Source of the DNA: an uncultured Eubacteriales bacterium
GTDB lineage: Bacteria; Bacillota; Clostridia; Christensenellales; Aristaeellaceae
Direction of reading: 5' to 3'
Length of the DNA: 64,000 bases
NCBI GenBank assembly: GCA_902761755.1
Contig: CACWLP010000001.1
Span: 96,690 to 160,689 of the forward strand
The stretch's first letter is position 1. Every line of letters starts with the position of its first letter. Shown one piece after another: positions 24,725 through 32,988 of this stretch. The notes beneath the pieces were generated by a model. That model searched no databases. It worked only from the letters and a program-made list of their open reading frames with translations, and was not told the DNA's origin. The translations under genes and the position numbers were made by a program.

Positions 24725-26532
24725 TGTGCCACCCCCTCTTCGTCGCCGTAAACCTTGACCATCTTTTCATGCAGGTTCTGAATGATCTCCGGGGTTTCGA
24801 TCTTGGGCGCCCGGGGATCCAGCAGCCAGGTCTTGGCAAAGTGGGTGTCGCTCACCTGGAACATGGGCGGCTCCTCCTTGAGGTCAATGGCCATGGCGTA
24901 CTGATTGCGCGGGGCGAAGGCGTCGCCCACGATCTTGTTATACAGGGAGGGCGGCGTGCCGGGGATGGAGAACAGCTCGCTGTCCCGGGGGGTCAGCTGC
25001 GGCAGGGAGGACAGCAGCGCCCAGGTATAGGGGTGCTTGGGATCGTAGAACACGTCCTCCACCGTGCCCAGCTCCACGATCTGGCCGGCGTACAGCACGG
25101 CCACGCGTTCGGCCACGTTGGCCACCACGCCCAGGTCGTGGGTGATATAAACGGTGGTGAACCCCAGATCCTTCTGCAGATCCTTGATCAGGCGGATGAT
25201 CTGGGCCTGGATGGTCACGTCCAGGGCGGTGGTGGGCTCGTCGCAGATGAGGATCTTGGGCTGGCAGGAAAGCGCGATGGCGATAACGATGCGCTGCCGC
25301 ATGCCGCCGGAATACTGGAAGGGATAATCGTCAAACCGCTTTTCCGGCTCCGGGATGCCCACCTTGTCCATGATCTCCAGGGTGCGTTTCTTCGCCTCAG
25401 CCTGGGAGCACTTCTGGTGCTTGAGGATCACGGTCATGATCTGCTTGCCAATGGGAATAACCGGGTTCAGGCTGGTCATGGGGTCCTGGAACACGGTGGC
25501 GATGCGGCGGCCGCGGATCTGCTGCCAGTCGTTGGTATACTTCACGTTGGCGCAGTCGATGACGGCGTAGCCTTCCAGCTGGTTTTCCGCCTTGTTCAGC
25601 TGGCGGAATTCCACGTACAGCGCGCAGGTCTGGATGATGCTGCGGCGCACTTCCTTGCTGTCCAGGTCCTCCCCCTGGATCATGGCCTGGCGGATCTGCT
25701 TGTTCAGCTTGTACACATACTTGATCTTGTCCTTGATGGGATACCGGCCCACGGACAGGAGCACATCGTAGGCCAGGCTGTTGCAGCGGTCCACCGCCTC
25801 GTCGCTGAGCCCGTGGGGGTTCTGCGGATTGTCCGGGGTGCTGATCTTCTGCTGGCGCAGGGCGCTGAGCTTTTCCAGTTCCTTTTTATCCGCGGCCTGG
25901 CGCGCCGTATCGCGCTGATAGCTTTCCGTGCGGCTCCTGATGAGCTGGGCGCGCTTGGACGTAAGCTCGCCTTCCTGCTGGATCAGGCTCTGGATCTTTT
26001 CCTGGCACTTTTTGATCTCGGGCTGGTCCTTGGCGCTGTGGCGGTCCAGGGTGAGCAGGTAGTTGTTGGTGTCCACCCGATCGTCCTGCAGCTCCTTGAT
26101 CCTGGCGCGGAATTCCGTTTCTTCTTCCTCGCTCAGGCCCTTGGCGCTCCGGATGGCGGCCTTCTTTTCTTCGATCTTGCGGTATTCCGCCGCGCCGCGG
26201 GTGGCCACGGCATAGCGGTAATACGTGTTCATCAGATGGTTCAGCAGCCGCTGATTGGCCGGCGTCAGCTTCACGTTGGTTTGGGAAAGATCGTCGTCGG
26301 CGAAGATGACGCTGCCCTCGGGAATGAAGCCGTTGGCGTCCAGCATGCCGGCGAAGGTCTTGGTCAGCACGGATTTACCGGAGCCGCTTTCGCCCACGAT
26401 GGCGATGGCCTCGTTTTCATAGATATCCAGGGACACATTGCGGATGGCCGTCAGGATGCGGCCGCGCACGTTGAACTTGACGCTGACGTTCCGCAGGGAA
26501 AGGAGGACTTTCCGCTTTTCATTTTCAGACAT
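24721..26532 (-). CDS. oppD: Oligopeptide ABC transporter ATP-binding protein, OppD type, with large internal insertion
   Basis: The protein has 603 residues against about 330 for a normal OppD. Walker A GESGSGKS is at 47-54, but the Q-loop [11 protein letters not shown] is only at 347-357. The extra segment (about 85-335) is helical and charged, with coiled-coil-like stretches ([34 protein letters not shown]). The rest is canonical: YSGGMRQR (about 407-414), Walker [23 protein letters not shown] and the C-terminal peptide-transporter tail with [14 protein letters not shown]. All catalytic motifs are intact, so it should be an active ATPase. The ATG has AAGGAGGG upstream and follows oppC by 12 bases. 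Confidence 0.88.
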   Translation of the reverse strand: MSENEKRKVLLSLRNVSVKFNVRGRILTAIRNVSLDIYENEAIAIVGESGSGKSVLTKTFAGMLDANGFIPEGSVIFADDDLSQTNVKLTPANQRLLNHLMNTYYRYAVATRGAAEYRKIEEKKAAIRSAKGLSEEEETEFRARIKELQDDRVDTNNYLLTLDRHSAKDQPEIKKCQEKIQSLIQQEGELTSKRAQLIRSRTESYQRDTARQAADKKELEKLSALRQQKISTPDNPQNPHGLSDEAVDRCNSLAYDVLLSVGRYPIKDKIKYVYKLNKQIRQAMIQGEDLDSKEVRRSIIQTCALYVEFRQLNKAENQLEGYAVIDCANVKYTNDWQQIRGRRIATVFQDPMTSLNPVIPIGKQIMTVILKHQKCSQAEAKKRTLEIMDKVGIPEPEKRFDDYPFQYSGGMRQRIVIAIALSCQPKILICDEPTTALDVTIQAQIIRLIKDLQKDLGFTTVYITHDLGVVANVAERVAVLYAGQIVELGTVEDVFYDPKHPYTWALLSSLPQLTPRDSELFSIPGTPPSLYNKIVGDAFAPRNQYAMAIDLKEEPPMFQVSDTHFAKTWLLDPRAPKIETPEIIQNLHEKMVKVYGDEEGVAQ

Positions 26533-26544
26533 GGTCGGCCCTCC

Positions 26545-27504
26545 TTACATATGGGTCCTGGGGTCAGAGGCGTCCGCCAGGTTCTGGCCCAGAACGTAGA
26601 GAATGATGGTCACCGCCGCGGCGATGGACACCGGCGGCCAGAATTCCCAGGGATAGGTGATGAACGCGCTCTGGGCTTCCTGCACCATGCGGCCCAGGGA
26701 GGGCACGTCCGCACTCAGGCCCGCGCCGATGAAGGTGAGGAACACTTCGAAGGAAATGTAGCCGGGCAGCTGGGTGGCAAGCAGGGTCACGATGACGGAG
26801 GTCAGGAAGGGCAGGATGTTCTTGCCGATCATCCGGGGAATGGGCGTGCCCAGGCACCGGGAAGCCAGGGAATATTCCCGGTCGCGGATGATCATGACCT
26901 GGGTGCGGAAGAAATACGCGATGCCCAGCCAGCCCGTCACTGTCAGGGCGAATACGAAGCTCCAGAACCCGGAGCCGATGATGTACACCAGCACCGTGAT
27001 CAAAAGGATATCCGGCACGTTGGCGATGATGTTGTACACCACCAGCATCACCTGGTCAAACCGCTTGCTGTAGCCCCACACGGCGCCCAGCAGGATGCCG
27101 ATGGTCATGTTGATGGAGGCGCAGATCACCGCCAGCACCAGGCTGGTCCGGGCGGAGGCCATGATGCCGGCGAATATGCTGTTACCCGCGCTGCCCGTGC
27201 CGAAGATCCACTTGAGGGACCCACCGAATTTGTTCATGGCCGCGGCGGGACTCAGGTGGTAGGTGGTGGCGTCGGTGACGTTTTCATAGGGGGAATAGGG
27301 CATGAAGATGGGAATGATGAAAACGCACAGGAACAAAAGCACGAACAGGCAGATCAGGACGATGTTGACCTTCTTGCGGAAAAATACCCGGAACACGCTG
27401 GCCCAGTAGGAATACCGGGGCGCCGTGATCTTTTCGGACTGGATGGTGTCTTTGTCGATAAAGCGGAACAGGTCGTCATTCTTTTGCATGGTGTTCTCAG
27501 ACAT
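26545..27504 (-). CDS. oppC: Oligopeptide ABC transporter permease, OppC type
   Basis: The 319-residue inner permease has a cytoplasmic N-terminus and a first membrane helix (about 38-60). An extracytoplasmic loop contains the HLSPAAAMNKFGG region and FGTGSAGNSIFAGIM. The core helices follow, with the EAA-like loop EYSLASRCLGTPIPRMIGKNILP that docks with the ATPases. The end, DPRTHM, matches the typical DPR ending of OppC proteins. The ATG at 27504 overlaps the oppB stop by one base and has AGGAGG upstream. It partners OppB. Confidence 0.9.
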   Translation of the reverse strand: MSENTMQKNDDLFRFIDKDTIQSEKITAPRYSYWASVFRVFFRKKVNIVLICLFVLLFLCVFIIPIFMPYSPYENVTDATTYHLSPAAAMNKFGGSLKWIFGTGSAGNSIFAGIMASARTSLVLAVICASINMTIGILLGAVWGYSKRFDQVMLVVYNIIANVPDILLITVLVYIIGSGFWSFVFALTVTGWLGIAYFFRTQVMIIRDREYSLASRCLGTPIPRMIGKNILPFLTSVIVTLLATQLPGYISFEVFLTFIGAGLSADVPSLGRMVQEAQSAFITYPWEFWPPVSIAAAVTIILYVLGQNLADASDPRTHM

Positions 27505-29096
27505 CACCTGCCACCTCCTTTGCTGGAAGAAAGGGAGATCCGCGGGTCATACTTGGCCAGCAGCAAATCGCCCAGGATGATGGAAACGATGGACAGGGTG
27601 GTGTAGAACACCGTGCAGGCCACGATGATGCCGTTGTCGTGGCCGCTGATGGCCTTGGTCAGCAAATTGCCCACGCCGGGCACGGAGTAAATGCTCTCGG
27701 TGTAGATGGCGCCCACCAGCGCGCCCAGGATGCTGCTGGGGATGCCGTGCACCAGGAAGATCATGGCGTTGGGGGAAATGTGCTTGCGGTAAATTTCCTT
27801 TTCGCTCATGCCCTCAGCCCGGGCGAACTTGACGTAGTCGCTGTTCATCTGGTCGATCATGTAGCGGCGCATCCACTTCATCAGGCCGCCGATGTCGCGC
27901 AGCGCCAGGGAGATCACAGGCAGGATGTACGCCAGGATCTTGATCTCGGCATTGGCGAACTTATACGGCAGATTGAACACCGTGGTGCCGATGGTGGCAA
28001 AGAGGAAGATATACGCCAGGGAAGGCACGGCCATGATGAAGATGATATAGCCGTTGCCGATTTTATCGAATAAGCCGTCCTTGTGCCGCGCCATCAGGAT
28101 GCCCAGGGGCAGGCCGATCAGGTACGCGATCACGGTGGCGATAAGGCCGATCACAAAGCTGTTTTCGATCATGGACAGCCCGCCGTACCGGTAGCTGTAA
28201 GTGGTATACTGGTCCGGGAACTGCTTTTCCTCCGTCTTGGTGCGGGGATTGTAGTTATAGGTAAGGCTGTGGAAATCGATGGCGGTTTCCACATATTCGT
28301 CCGTGCCCAGCTTGGCCGGATACTGGGTGCGCACCTTCTCCTGATCCCCTCTGGGCTGGTGGATCACGTCGGTGATCTCCTGGCCGCGGAAGCGGGTATA
28401 GGAGGTGCCCAGGTTGATATGAATGAAATTCTGGTGGATGAAGGGGAAGCGGCCGTCCACGAACAGCAGGTACTTATGCGTGGTCCCGCTGCCCACCAGG
28501 GCGTAGAAGCCGCTGTAAGGATCCTTCTCCAGGCGGATATACCGCTCCGCCAGCACCAGATCCTCGGTATCCTTGACGTCGTTGGTGGTTTCTACGGTGA
28601 TGAAGCCCGTGATGTAATTCCACAGGCGCGTAAACACGCTCTTTTCTTGGATGGCCAGCAGATAGCCGTTGCCGCCGGTTTTCACCTTGCCGCTCTTGGA
28701 GCGCATGGGCTCCAGGTACCGGATCTGCATGCCCTTCTTCTCGTTCTGCTCGATAAATTCCTGTACGGAAGCGTTCTCCAGGTACGTGTTTTCATCCTGG
28801 ATCGCTTCCTTATCCGCCTTATAATCCGGCTTTTTGGTGTATTCACTGCCGTACAGCGCTTCGTACTTGTTTTTCAGGAAGGCCGTGTAATCCGTATAAT
28901 CCAGATAGCCGTACCTGGCGTACTGGTTGTACTCGTACACGATGCGGTCGTTATTGTTCTTCTTGTTCCACGTATCGTCCATCTGGAAAATCACGTTGCG
29001 GTTGATCAGCGAAAAGACCAGCAGCATGACTGCGGCCACCACCACCAGCAGTGAAAAGATGGAAAACAGGATACGTTTTGCCATGTATCTTTTCAT
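27504..29096 (-). CDS. oppB: Oligopeptide ABC transporter permease, OppB type, with enlarged extracytoplasmic loop
   Basis: The permease has 530 residues against about 310 for standard OppB. TM1 is at about 9-31. It is followed by an extracytoplasmic region of about 270 residues before TM2 (SFVIGLIATVIAYLIGLPLG, near 310); E. coli OppB has about 70 residues there. The usual GDLGTS-like motif is still present late in that region (INLGTSYT, near 229). The remaining helices and the EAA loop (FARAEGMSEKEIYRKHISPNA) are canonical and the end, KYDPRISL, is typical. The start is not clear: ATG at 29096 or 29084, neither with a strong ribosome site. It follows oppA after a stable hairpin. Confidence 0.88.
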   Translation of the reverse strand: MKRYMAKRILFSIFSLLVVVAAVMLLVFSLINRNVIFQMDDTWNKKNNNDRIVYEYNQYARYGYLDYTDYTAFLKNKYEALYGSEYTKKPDYKADKEAIQDENTYLENASVQEFIEQNEKKGMQIRYLEPMRSKSGKVKTGGNGYLLAIQEKSVFTRLWNYITGFITVETTNDVKDTEDLVLAERYIRLEKDPYSGFYALVGSGTTHKYLLFVDGRFPFIHQNFIHINLGTSYTRFRGQEITDVIHQPRGDQEKVRTQYPAKLGTDEYVETAIDFHSLTYNYNPRTKTEEKQFPDQYTTYSYRYGGLSMIENSFVIGLIATVIAYLIGLPLGILMARHKDGLFDKIGNGYIIFIMAVPSLAYIFLFATIGTTVFNLPYKFANAEIKILAYILPVISLALRDIGGLMKWMRRYMIDQMNSDYVKFARAEGMSEKEIYRKHISPNAMIFLVHGIPSSILGALVGAIYTESIYSVPGVGNLLTKAISGHDNGIIVACTVFYTTLSIVSIILGDLLLAKYDPRISLSSSKGGGR

Positions 29097-29137
29097 GAAC
29101 ACACCAACTTACGCTTAAAATTTTTTCGTCCGGCAAA

Positions 29138-29187
29138 AGCAACACGTGGGGAAGCGGCATGACGCCGCTTCCCCATGGGCTGTTGCT
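29138..29187 (-). other. Stable hairpin between oppA and oppB
   Basis: GGGGAAGCGGC (29148-29158) and GCCGCTTCCCC (29164-29174) form a perfect 11-bp stem, extended outward by AGCAACA/TGTTGCT. On the minus strand it follows oppA without a long T-run. It may act as an attenuator or 3' stabiliser that keeps binding protein levels above those of the permeases. Confidence 0.65.
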
Positions 29188-29219
29188 TCTTGCTTATGAG
29201 GCAAGGCCGAACTGTTTTA

Positions 29220-31280
29220 TTAGAACAGGCCGATAACCTTGGTCATGTAGCCGGCGCCATTACCCAGGAAGGTATTCAGGTAGGTATTGGGATCGCCGTA
29301 GTCGGGGCCCCAGCCGGAGCCGTAGAACATATCGAAGTTGCCGGCTTCGCCGTTGGAAGCGCGGTAGCCGCAGGCGTAGAAGTCTTCGGTGGTGGTGGCT
29401 TCGATCAGGTTCACGATCACGCTGTCGGTGCCCAGGGTCTTTTCGATGACCTGCTTATAGGCCTGAGCTTGCGCGGTGTTGGCGGCAGAGGGGCCGTAGT
29501 ACACCACGTCGATCTGGATGGGCCAGGCAACGGTGTCGCCCAGTTCTTCCTTCGCGGCAGCCAGGTATTCCTGGGCAGCTTCGGGATTGTACCAGCCGTC
29601 GATGGCGTCGGTCACGTTGACCTTGCAGCCCATTTCGTCCAGATAGTACTGGACCATCTCGCCGTACATGGTGCCGGCGGGGAATTCATGGCCGTTCTGG
29701 TCCACGGTGGCTTCGCTCAGCTGCACGAACTCGGGATGGGTGTACATGTTGCGCAGGTTGGCGTACTTCAGGTCTTCGCCGCGGGAGGTGGCGTTCTGGG
29801 TGCCCTTGTCGAAGGCATGCTGCAGGGCCTTGCGGAAGTTCTTGTTCCACAGAGCGGTCTGGGTGTCGATCTTCTGCTGTTCGGTCTTGGGAGAAGCGCA
29901 GGCGCCGGACGCCAGGGCGAAGGTGCCGCGGTTCATGTTCAGGCCGCCGAAGTAGGAGGTGGAGGTGGTGTCGGACACGTAGGCATACTTGTCGAAGTTG
30001 CCGTCTTCCTTGGCCAGAGCCAGGGTGCCGGAGGCTTCGGTCAGGCCCATGCCGGCGTACACGCCGTCAACCACGTCTTTGTAGGTCTGGGTGGGATTCT
30101 CGCCCGCGTCGAAGATCCAGGTGATCTTGTTCATGTTGATCTTGTCGGCGTCGTAGTAGTTGGGGTTCTTTTCGCACACGATTTCAGAATCGGTGACCAG
30201 CTTCTTGAGCAGGAACGGGCCGCAGTAGACCTGGGAGGCCACGTCCGTGTTCATGCCGTAGGTGTAGGCGTTGGTGTCGGCGGAAGCAGCGGCATATTCT
30301 TCAACGCCGAAGACGCCGCCGTGGCTCAGATACCAATCCTCGCAGATGGGCAGGAAGCAGGAGTAGGTCAGCATGGTCATGAAGTAGGAAGTGGGAGCTT
30401 CCAGGGTGATGACCAGGGTGTAGTCATCCGCCGCTTCGTAGCCCACGTCTTCCCAGGCGCCGCCATTGCCGTAATATTCGCCGGCACCGGCCACAACGCC
30501 GTCCACCAGCCATTCCAGACCGGCCTTGGCATCCAGCATGTGACGGAAGCCAGCCACGAAGTCGTTGGCGGTCACAGGAGCGTATTCAGCGCCTTCAGAG
30601 GTGTACCACTTCGCATCCTGACGGATGTGGAAGGTGTAGGTCAGGCCGTCTTCGCTGATTTCCCAGCTTTCGGCCAGCTTGGGCTCCATAACGCCCAGGT
30701 TGTTGTACTGCACCAGGCCGTCCACGGTCTGCACGGTGATCTCGGTGTCGCTCTGGGAGGAGGTGTTCAGCCAGTCCAGGGTGACGGGAGCGGTGGAGAA
30801 GGTGGTCTTGTATTCGTTGGCCAGGGTGTAGCCCAGGTCGGTCAGGATCTTGGCGGGGTCGTAGGCTTCTTCGCCGGCCACGGCCTTTTTCCAGGCTTCC
30901 TTCATGACCTCGCGGTCTTCCTTCTTGATCAGCTCGTTGGCGGCCACCATGGTGCCCCAGCGGTCGTCATCGTTGCCCCAGTTGGCATAGGGGATGGTGC
31001 GATACGCAATGCGGGTCATGGTGTAGGCACCGCCCTGGGTGGTGGTGGGGATCATCACGGCGCTGTCCAGAAGATAGGCTTCAGCCTGCGCTTCCAGAAC
31101 AAAACGCTCGTCGATGGTCTCGGCGGCTTCCGCAGCGGCCATCAGGCCTTCGAAGTCGCCCAGCACTTCTTCGTAGATGTCTTCGTCGTCGCCGCGTTCA
31201 TAGGTCACGGCTTCAGCGCTGGCACCCACGACGCCCAGGACCATGATCATGGCCAGGAGCATAGACAGGAACTTTTTCAT
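29220..31280 (-). CDS. oppA: Oligopeptide-binding protein (SBP family 5), apparently circularly permuted
   Basis: The peptide receptor of the transporter, 686 residues, with a signal peptide (residues 1-22, ending ASA/E). There is no lipobox cysteine, so membrane attachment is unexplained. From about residue 158 it follows family 5: LDWLNTSS, LVQYNNLGVMEPKLAESWEI, YTFHIRQDAKW, VTANDFVAGFRHML, and at the C-terminus WGPDYGDPNTYLNTFLGNG. There it stops, about 90 residues early. The missing C-terminal piece appears after the signal peptide, at about 38-100: DFEGLMAAAE, DERFVLEAQAEAYLLDSAVM and IPTTT, which align with the end of E. coli OppA (FDSIMAE, then AEQQLDKDSAIVPVYYY). The ATG has GGAGG. 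It is first in the operon and divergent from the ribF-like gene. Confidence 0.85.
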   Translation of the reverse strand: MKKFLSMLLAMIMVLGVVGASAEAVTYERGDDEDIYEEVLGDFEGLMAAAEAAETIDERFVLEAQAEAYLLDSAVMIPTTTQGGAYTMTRIAYRTIPYANWGNDDDRWGTMVAANELIKKEDREVMKEAWKKAVAGEEAYDPAKILTDLGYTLANEYKTTFSTAPVTLDWLNTSSQSDTEITVQTVDGLVQYNNLGVMEPKLAESWEISEDGLTYTFHIRQDAKWYTSEGAEYAPVTANDFVAGFRHMLDAKAGLEWLVDGVVAGAGEYYGNGGAWEDVGYEAADDYTLVITLEAPTSYFMTMLTYSCFLPICEDWYLSHGGVFGVEEYAAASADTNAYTYGMNTDVASQVYCGPFLLKKLVTDSEIVCEKNPNYYDADKINMNKITWIFDAGENPTQTYKDVVDGVYAGMGLTEASGTLALAKEDGNFDKYAYVSDTTSTSYFGGLNMNRGTFALASGACASPKTEQQKIDTQTALWNKNFRKALQHAFDKGTQNATSRGEDLKYANLRNMYTHPEFVQLSEATVDQNGHEFPAGTMYGEMVQYYLDEMGCKVNVTDAIDGWYNPEAAQEYLAAAKEELGDTVAWPIQIDVVYYGPSAANTAQAQAYKQVIEKTLGTDSVIVNLIEATTTEDFYACGYRASNGEAGNFDMFYGSGWGPDYGDPNTYLNTFLGNGAGYMTKVIGLF

Positions 31281-31381
31281 GGGTCATTCCTCCATTTTTA
31301 ATATTTTCGTTCACCAAATAAAATTGATGAATGAAATCATTTTTTGTTCGGCCGGCGTGTTCGCCGCCACCGATGCGTACG

Positions 31382-31410
31382 ATTATACCGGATATCCGCC
31401 AAAAAATCAA
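31382..31410 (-). promoter_or_regulatory. Promoter of the opp operon
   Basis: On the minus strand TTGATT (31405-31410), 17 bases, TATAAT (31382-31387). The leader of about 95 bases is AT-rich near the gene; no riboswitch was recognised. Confidence 0.65.
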
Positions 31411-31501
31411 TCATAAATGTAATTTTTTCTTTATCGGCCTAAATTATATACAATAAAAATACAATTTTGGTCTTTCTCCTTTCCCCTGCCGGGCCCCGAT
31501 A

Positions 31502-31530
31502 TTGCACACAAAAGAAAATTATGATAATAT
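31502..31530 (+). promoter_or_regulatory. Promoter of the FAD-synthetase-like gene
   Basis: TTGCAC (31502-31507), 17 bases, TAATAT (31525-31530). It diverges from the opp promoter. Confidence 0.5.
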
Positions 31531-31574
31531 GAAAAAGCAATTTCTGAACGGCCGGAAAGGCGGAAGGAGGGGCC

Positions 31575-32147
31575 ATGGAAAAGCGGGATCGGGGCGCGGC
31601 GGTCTGCCTGGGCTTTTTCGACGGCGTGCATCTGGGCCACCGGGCGCTGCTGTCCGCCGCCCGGGAGATCGCCCGGCGGGAGGGCCTTTCCGTCTGCGCC
31701 CACACCTTCGATGTTCCCCCCGGCGGGAAGGGCGCGCCGCTTACCACCCTGGAGGAGCGGATCGCCCTGCTCCGGGAAGCCGGGGCGGATACCGTGGCCG
31801 TCAGCCCCTTTGACGACGGTATGCGCCGCATGCCCGGGGACGAGTTTTTCCGCCGGATCGTGCTGGACGAATTGAACGCCCGCCACGTGATCTGCGGCGA
31901 CGACCACCGCTTCGGCTACCGGGGCGCCTGGGGGGCGGAGGAGCTGCGCGCCCTGTGCGGCGAAGCGGGGATCGGCCTGACGGTGGTGCCTCCCGTCACC
32001 CTGCCCGACGGCAGCCGCATCTCCACCACCGCCCTGCGCGCCGCCCTGCAGGCGGGGGATTTTGCCCGGGCGGAGGAAATGCTGGGCCGGCCCGTGCCGG
32101 ACGCGCTGCGGCGGCGCTTCCCATCGGATGAAATATTAAATAAATGA
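31575..32147 (+). CDS. FAD synthetase-type nucleotidyltransferase, single domain
   Basis: The 190-residue protein matches the N-terminal FMN adenylyltransferase domain of RibF: CLGFFDGVHLGHRALL with the GxFDGVHxGH nucleotide site, HTFDVPP, LTTLEERIALL, FDDGMRRMPGDEFFRRIVL, VICGDDHRFGYRGAW and ISTTALRAALQAGD (family: SST-IR-AL--G). The riboflavin kinase half of bifunctional RibF (about 120 residues) is absent. A Lys-poor ISTTALR replaces the usual SSTxIR. It could make FAD from FMN, or act as a related nucleotidyltransferase. The ATG follows AAGGAGG. It stands alone between opp and frr. Confidence 0.75.
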   Translation: MEKRDRGAAVCLGFFDGVHLGHRALLSAAREIARREGLSVCAHTFDVPPGGKGAPLTTLEERIALLREAGADTVAVSPFDDGMRRMPGDEFFRRIVLDELNARHVICGDDHRFGYRGAWGAEELRALCGEAGIGLTVVPPVTLPDGSRISTTALRAALQAGDFARAEEMLGRPVPDALRRRFPSDEILNK

Positions 32148-32155
32148 AGAAACTA

Positions 32156-32184
32156 TTGCCTAACGCCCCAAAAAAGAGTAATAT
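32156..32184 (+). promoter_or_regulatory. Promoter of the frr-polC cluster
   Basis: TTGCCT (32156-32161), 17 bases, TAATAT (32179-32184), 37 bases before the frr ATG. Confidence 0.6.
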
Positions 32185-32221
32185 ATAGATCAGCAAATCG
32201 AATCTGAACGGAGGGAATCGT

Positions 32222-32779
32222 ATGTATCGCGCAGTCATTGACACCGCAAAAGGCAAAATGGAAAAAACGAAGGACTATTATCAGAAGGATATGCTGTCTC
32301 TGCGCGCCGGCCGCGCCAATCCCCAGATCCTGGACAAGATCACGGTGGATTATTACGGCACCCAGACGCCGCTGCGCCAGATGGGCAACATCAACAGCCC
32401 CGAGCCCCGGCTGCTGACCATCGCGCTGTGGGATCCCAAGGCCATCCCCCTGGTGGAAAAGGCCATCCAGAAGAGCGACCTGGGAATGAACCCCTCCAAC
32501 GACGGCAAGCTCATCCGCCTGGTGGTGCCCGAGCTCAACGAGGAACGCCGCCGGGAGCTGACCAAGGTGGTGCGCAAGAGCGCGGAGGAAGCCAAGGTAG
32601 CCATGCGGAACACCCGCCGGGACGCCATGGAGCAGATCAAGAAGCTCAAGAAGGATTCCCAGATCACCGAGGACGATCAGCGCAAGGCCGAGGACGAGCT
32701 GCAGAAGCTCACCGACGCCCAGATCAAGGACGTGGACAAGATCGCTGCCGAAAAGGAAAAGGAGATCATGGAGGTTTAA
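32222..32779 (+). CDS. frr: Ribosome recycling factor
   Basis: RRF splits post-termination ribosomes together with EF-G. The 185-residue length is standard. Typical features are LRAGRANPQILDKITVDYYG, the hinge region after TPLRQMGNI, LTIALWDPKAI, DGKLIRLVVPELNEERRREL and the helical C-terminal KKDSQITEDDQRKAEDELQK. The ATG is preceded by GGAGGG. Its stop codon overlaps the start of the small gene that follows, so it begins a tightly coupled cluster. Confidence 0.97.
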   Translation: MYRAVIDTAKGKMEKTKDYYQKDMLSLRAGRANPQILDKITVDYYGTQTPLRQMGNINSPEPRLLTIALWDPKAIPLVEKAIQKSDLGMNPSNDGKLIRLVVPELNEERRRELTKVVRKSAEEAKVAMRNTRRDAMEQIKKLKKDSQITEDDQRKAEDELQKLTDAQIKDVDKIAAEKEKEIMEV

Positions 32780-32988
32780 TGTCCGATTTATTGGGGCTCC
32801 CCCTGGAGGAAGCCTTGTCCCTGCTGCCCCCCGGCGCGCCTGCGCCCCGGGTGGCCGTCACCGCGGCGCCGGCGAAAAACGGGCAGACCCGCGGAGACGG
32901 CACCCTGCGGCTGGTCTGCCGCCGGGGGGATATCTGGATTGCGGCGCGGTTTTGGGATCTGCCGCCGCAAGGAAAAGAGGAAAAATGA
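32779..32988 (+). CDS. Small conserved-looking protein between frr and uppS
   Basis: The 69-residue protein starts at an ATG that shares a base with the frr stop (TAATG) and has GGAGG upstream; its stop overlaps the uppS ATG (ATGA). This strict coupling argues that it is real. The N-terminus LLGLPLEEALSLL looks like half of a PASTA-like helix, followed by two short strands (RVAVTAAPAK, TLRLVCRRGD). I recall small proteins of this kind at the same place in other Clostridia. No function is known to me. Confidence 0.6.
   Translation: MSDLLGLPLEEALSLLPPGAPAPRVAVTAAPAKNGQTRGDGTLRLVCRRGDIWIAARFWDLPPQGKEEK

Noticed and set aside
26545-27507. oppC start one codon earlier (GTG at 27507)
   Set aside because: The ATG at 27504 has better spacing to AGGAGG and forms the usual TGATG overlap with oppB.
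29175-31301. Plus-strand open frame opposite oppA
   Set aside because: Gly/Val/His-rich antisense translation; the minus strand carries the signal peptide, ribosome site and family motifs.
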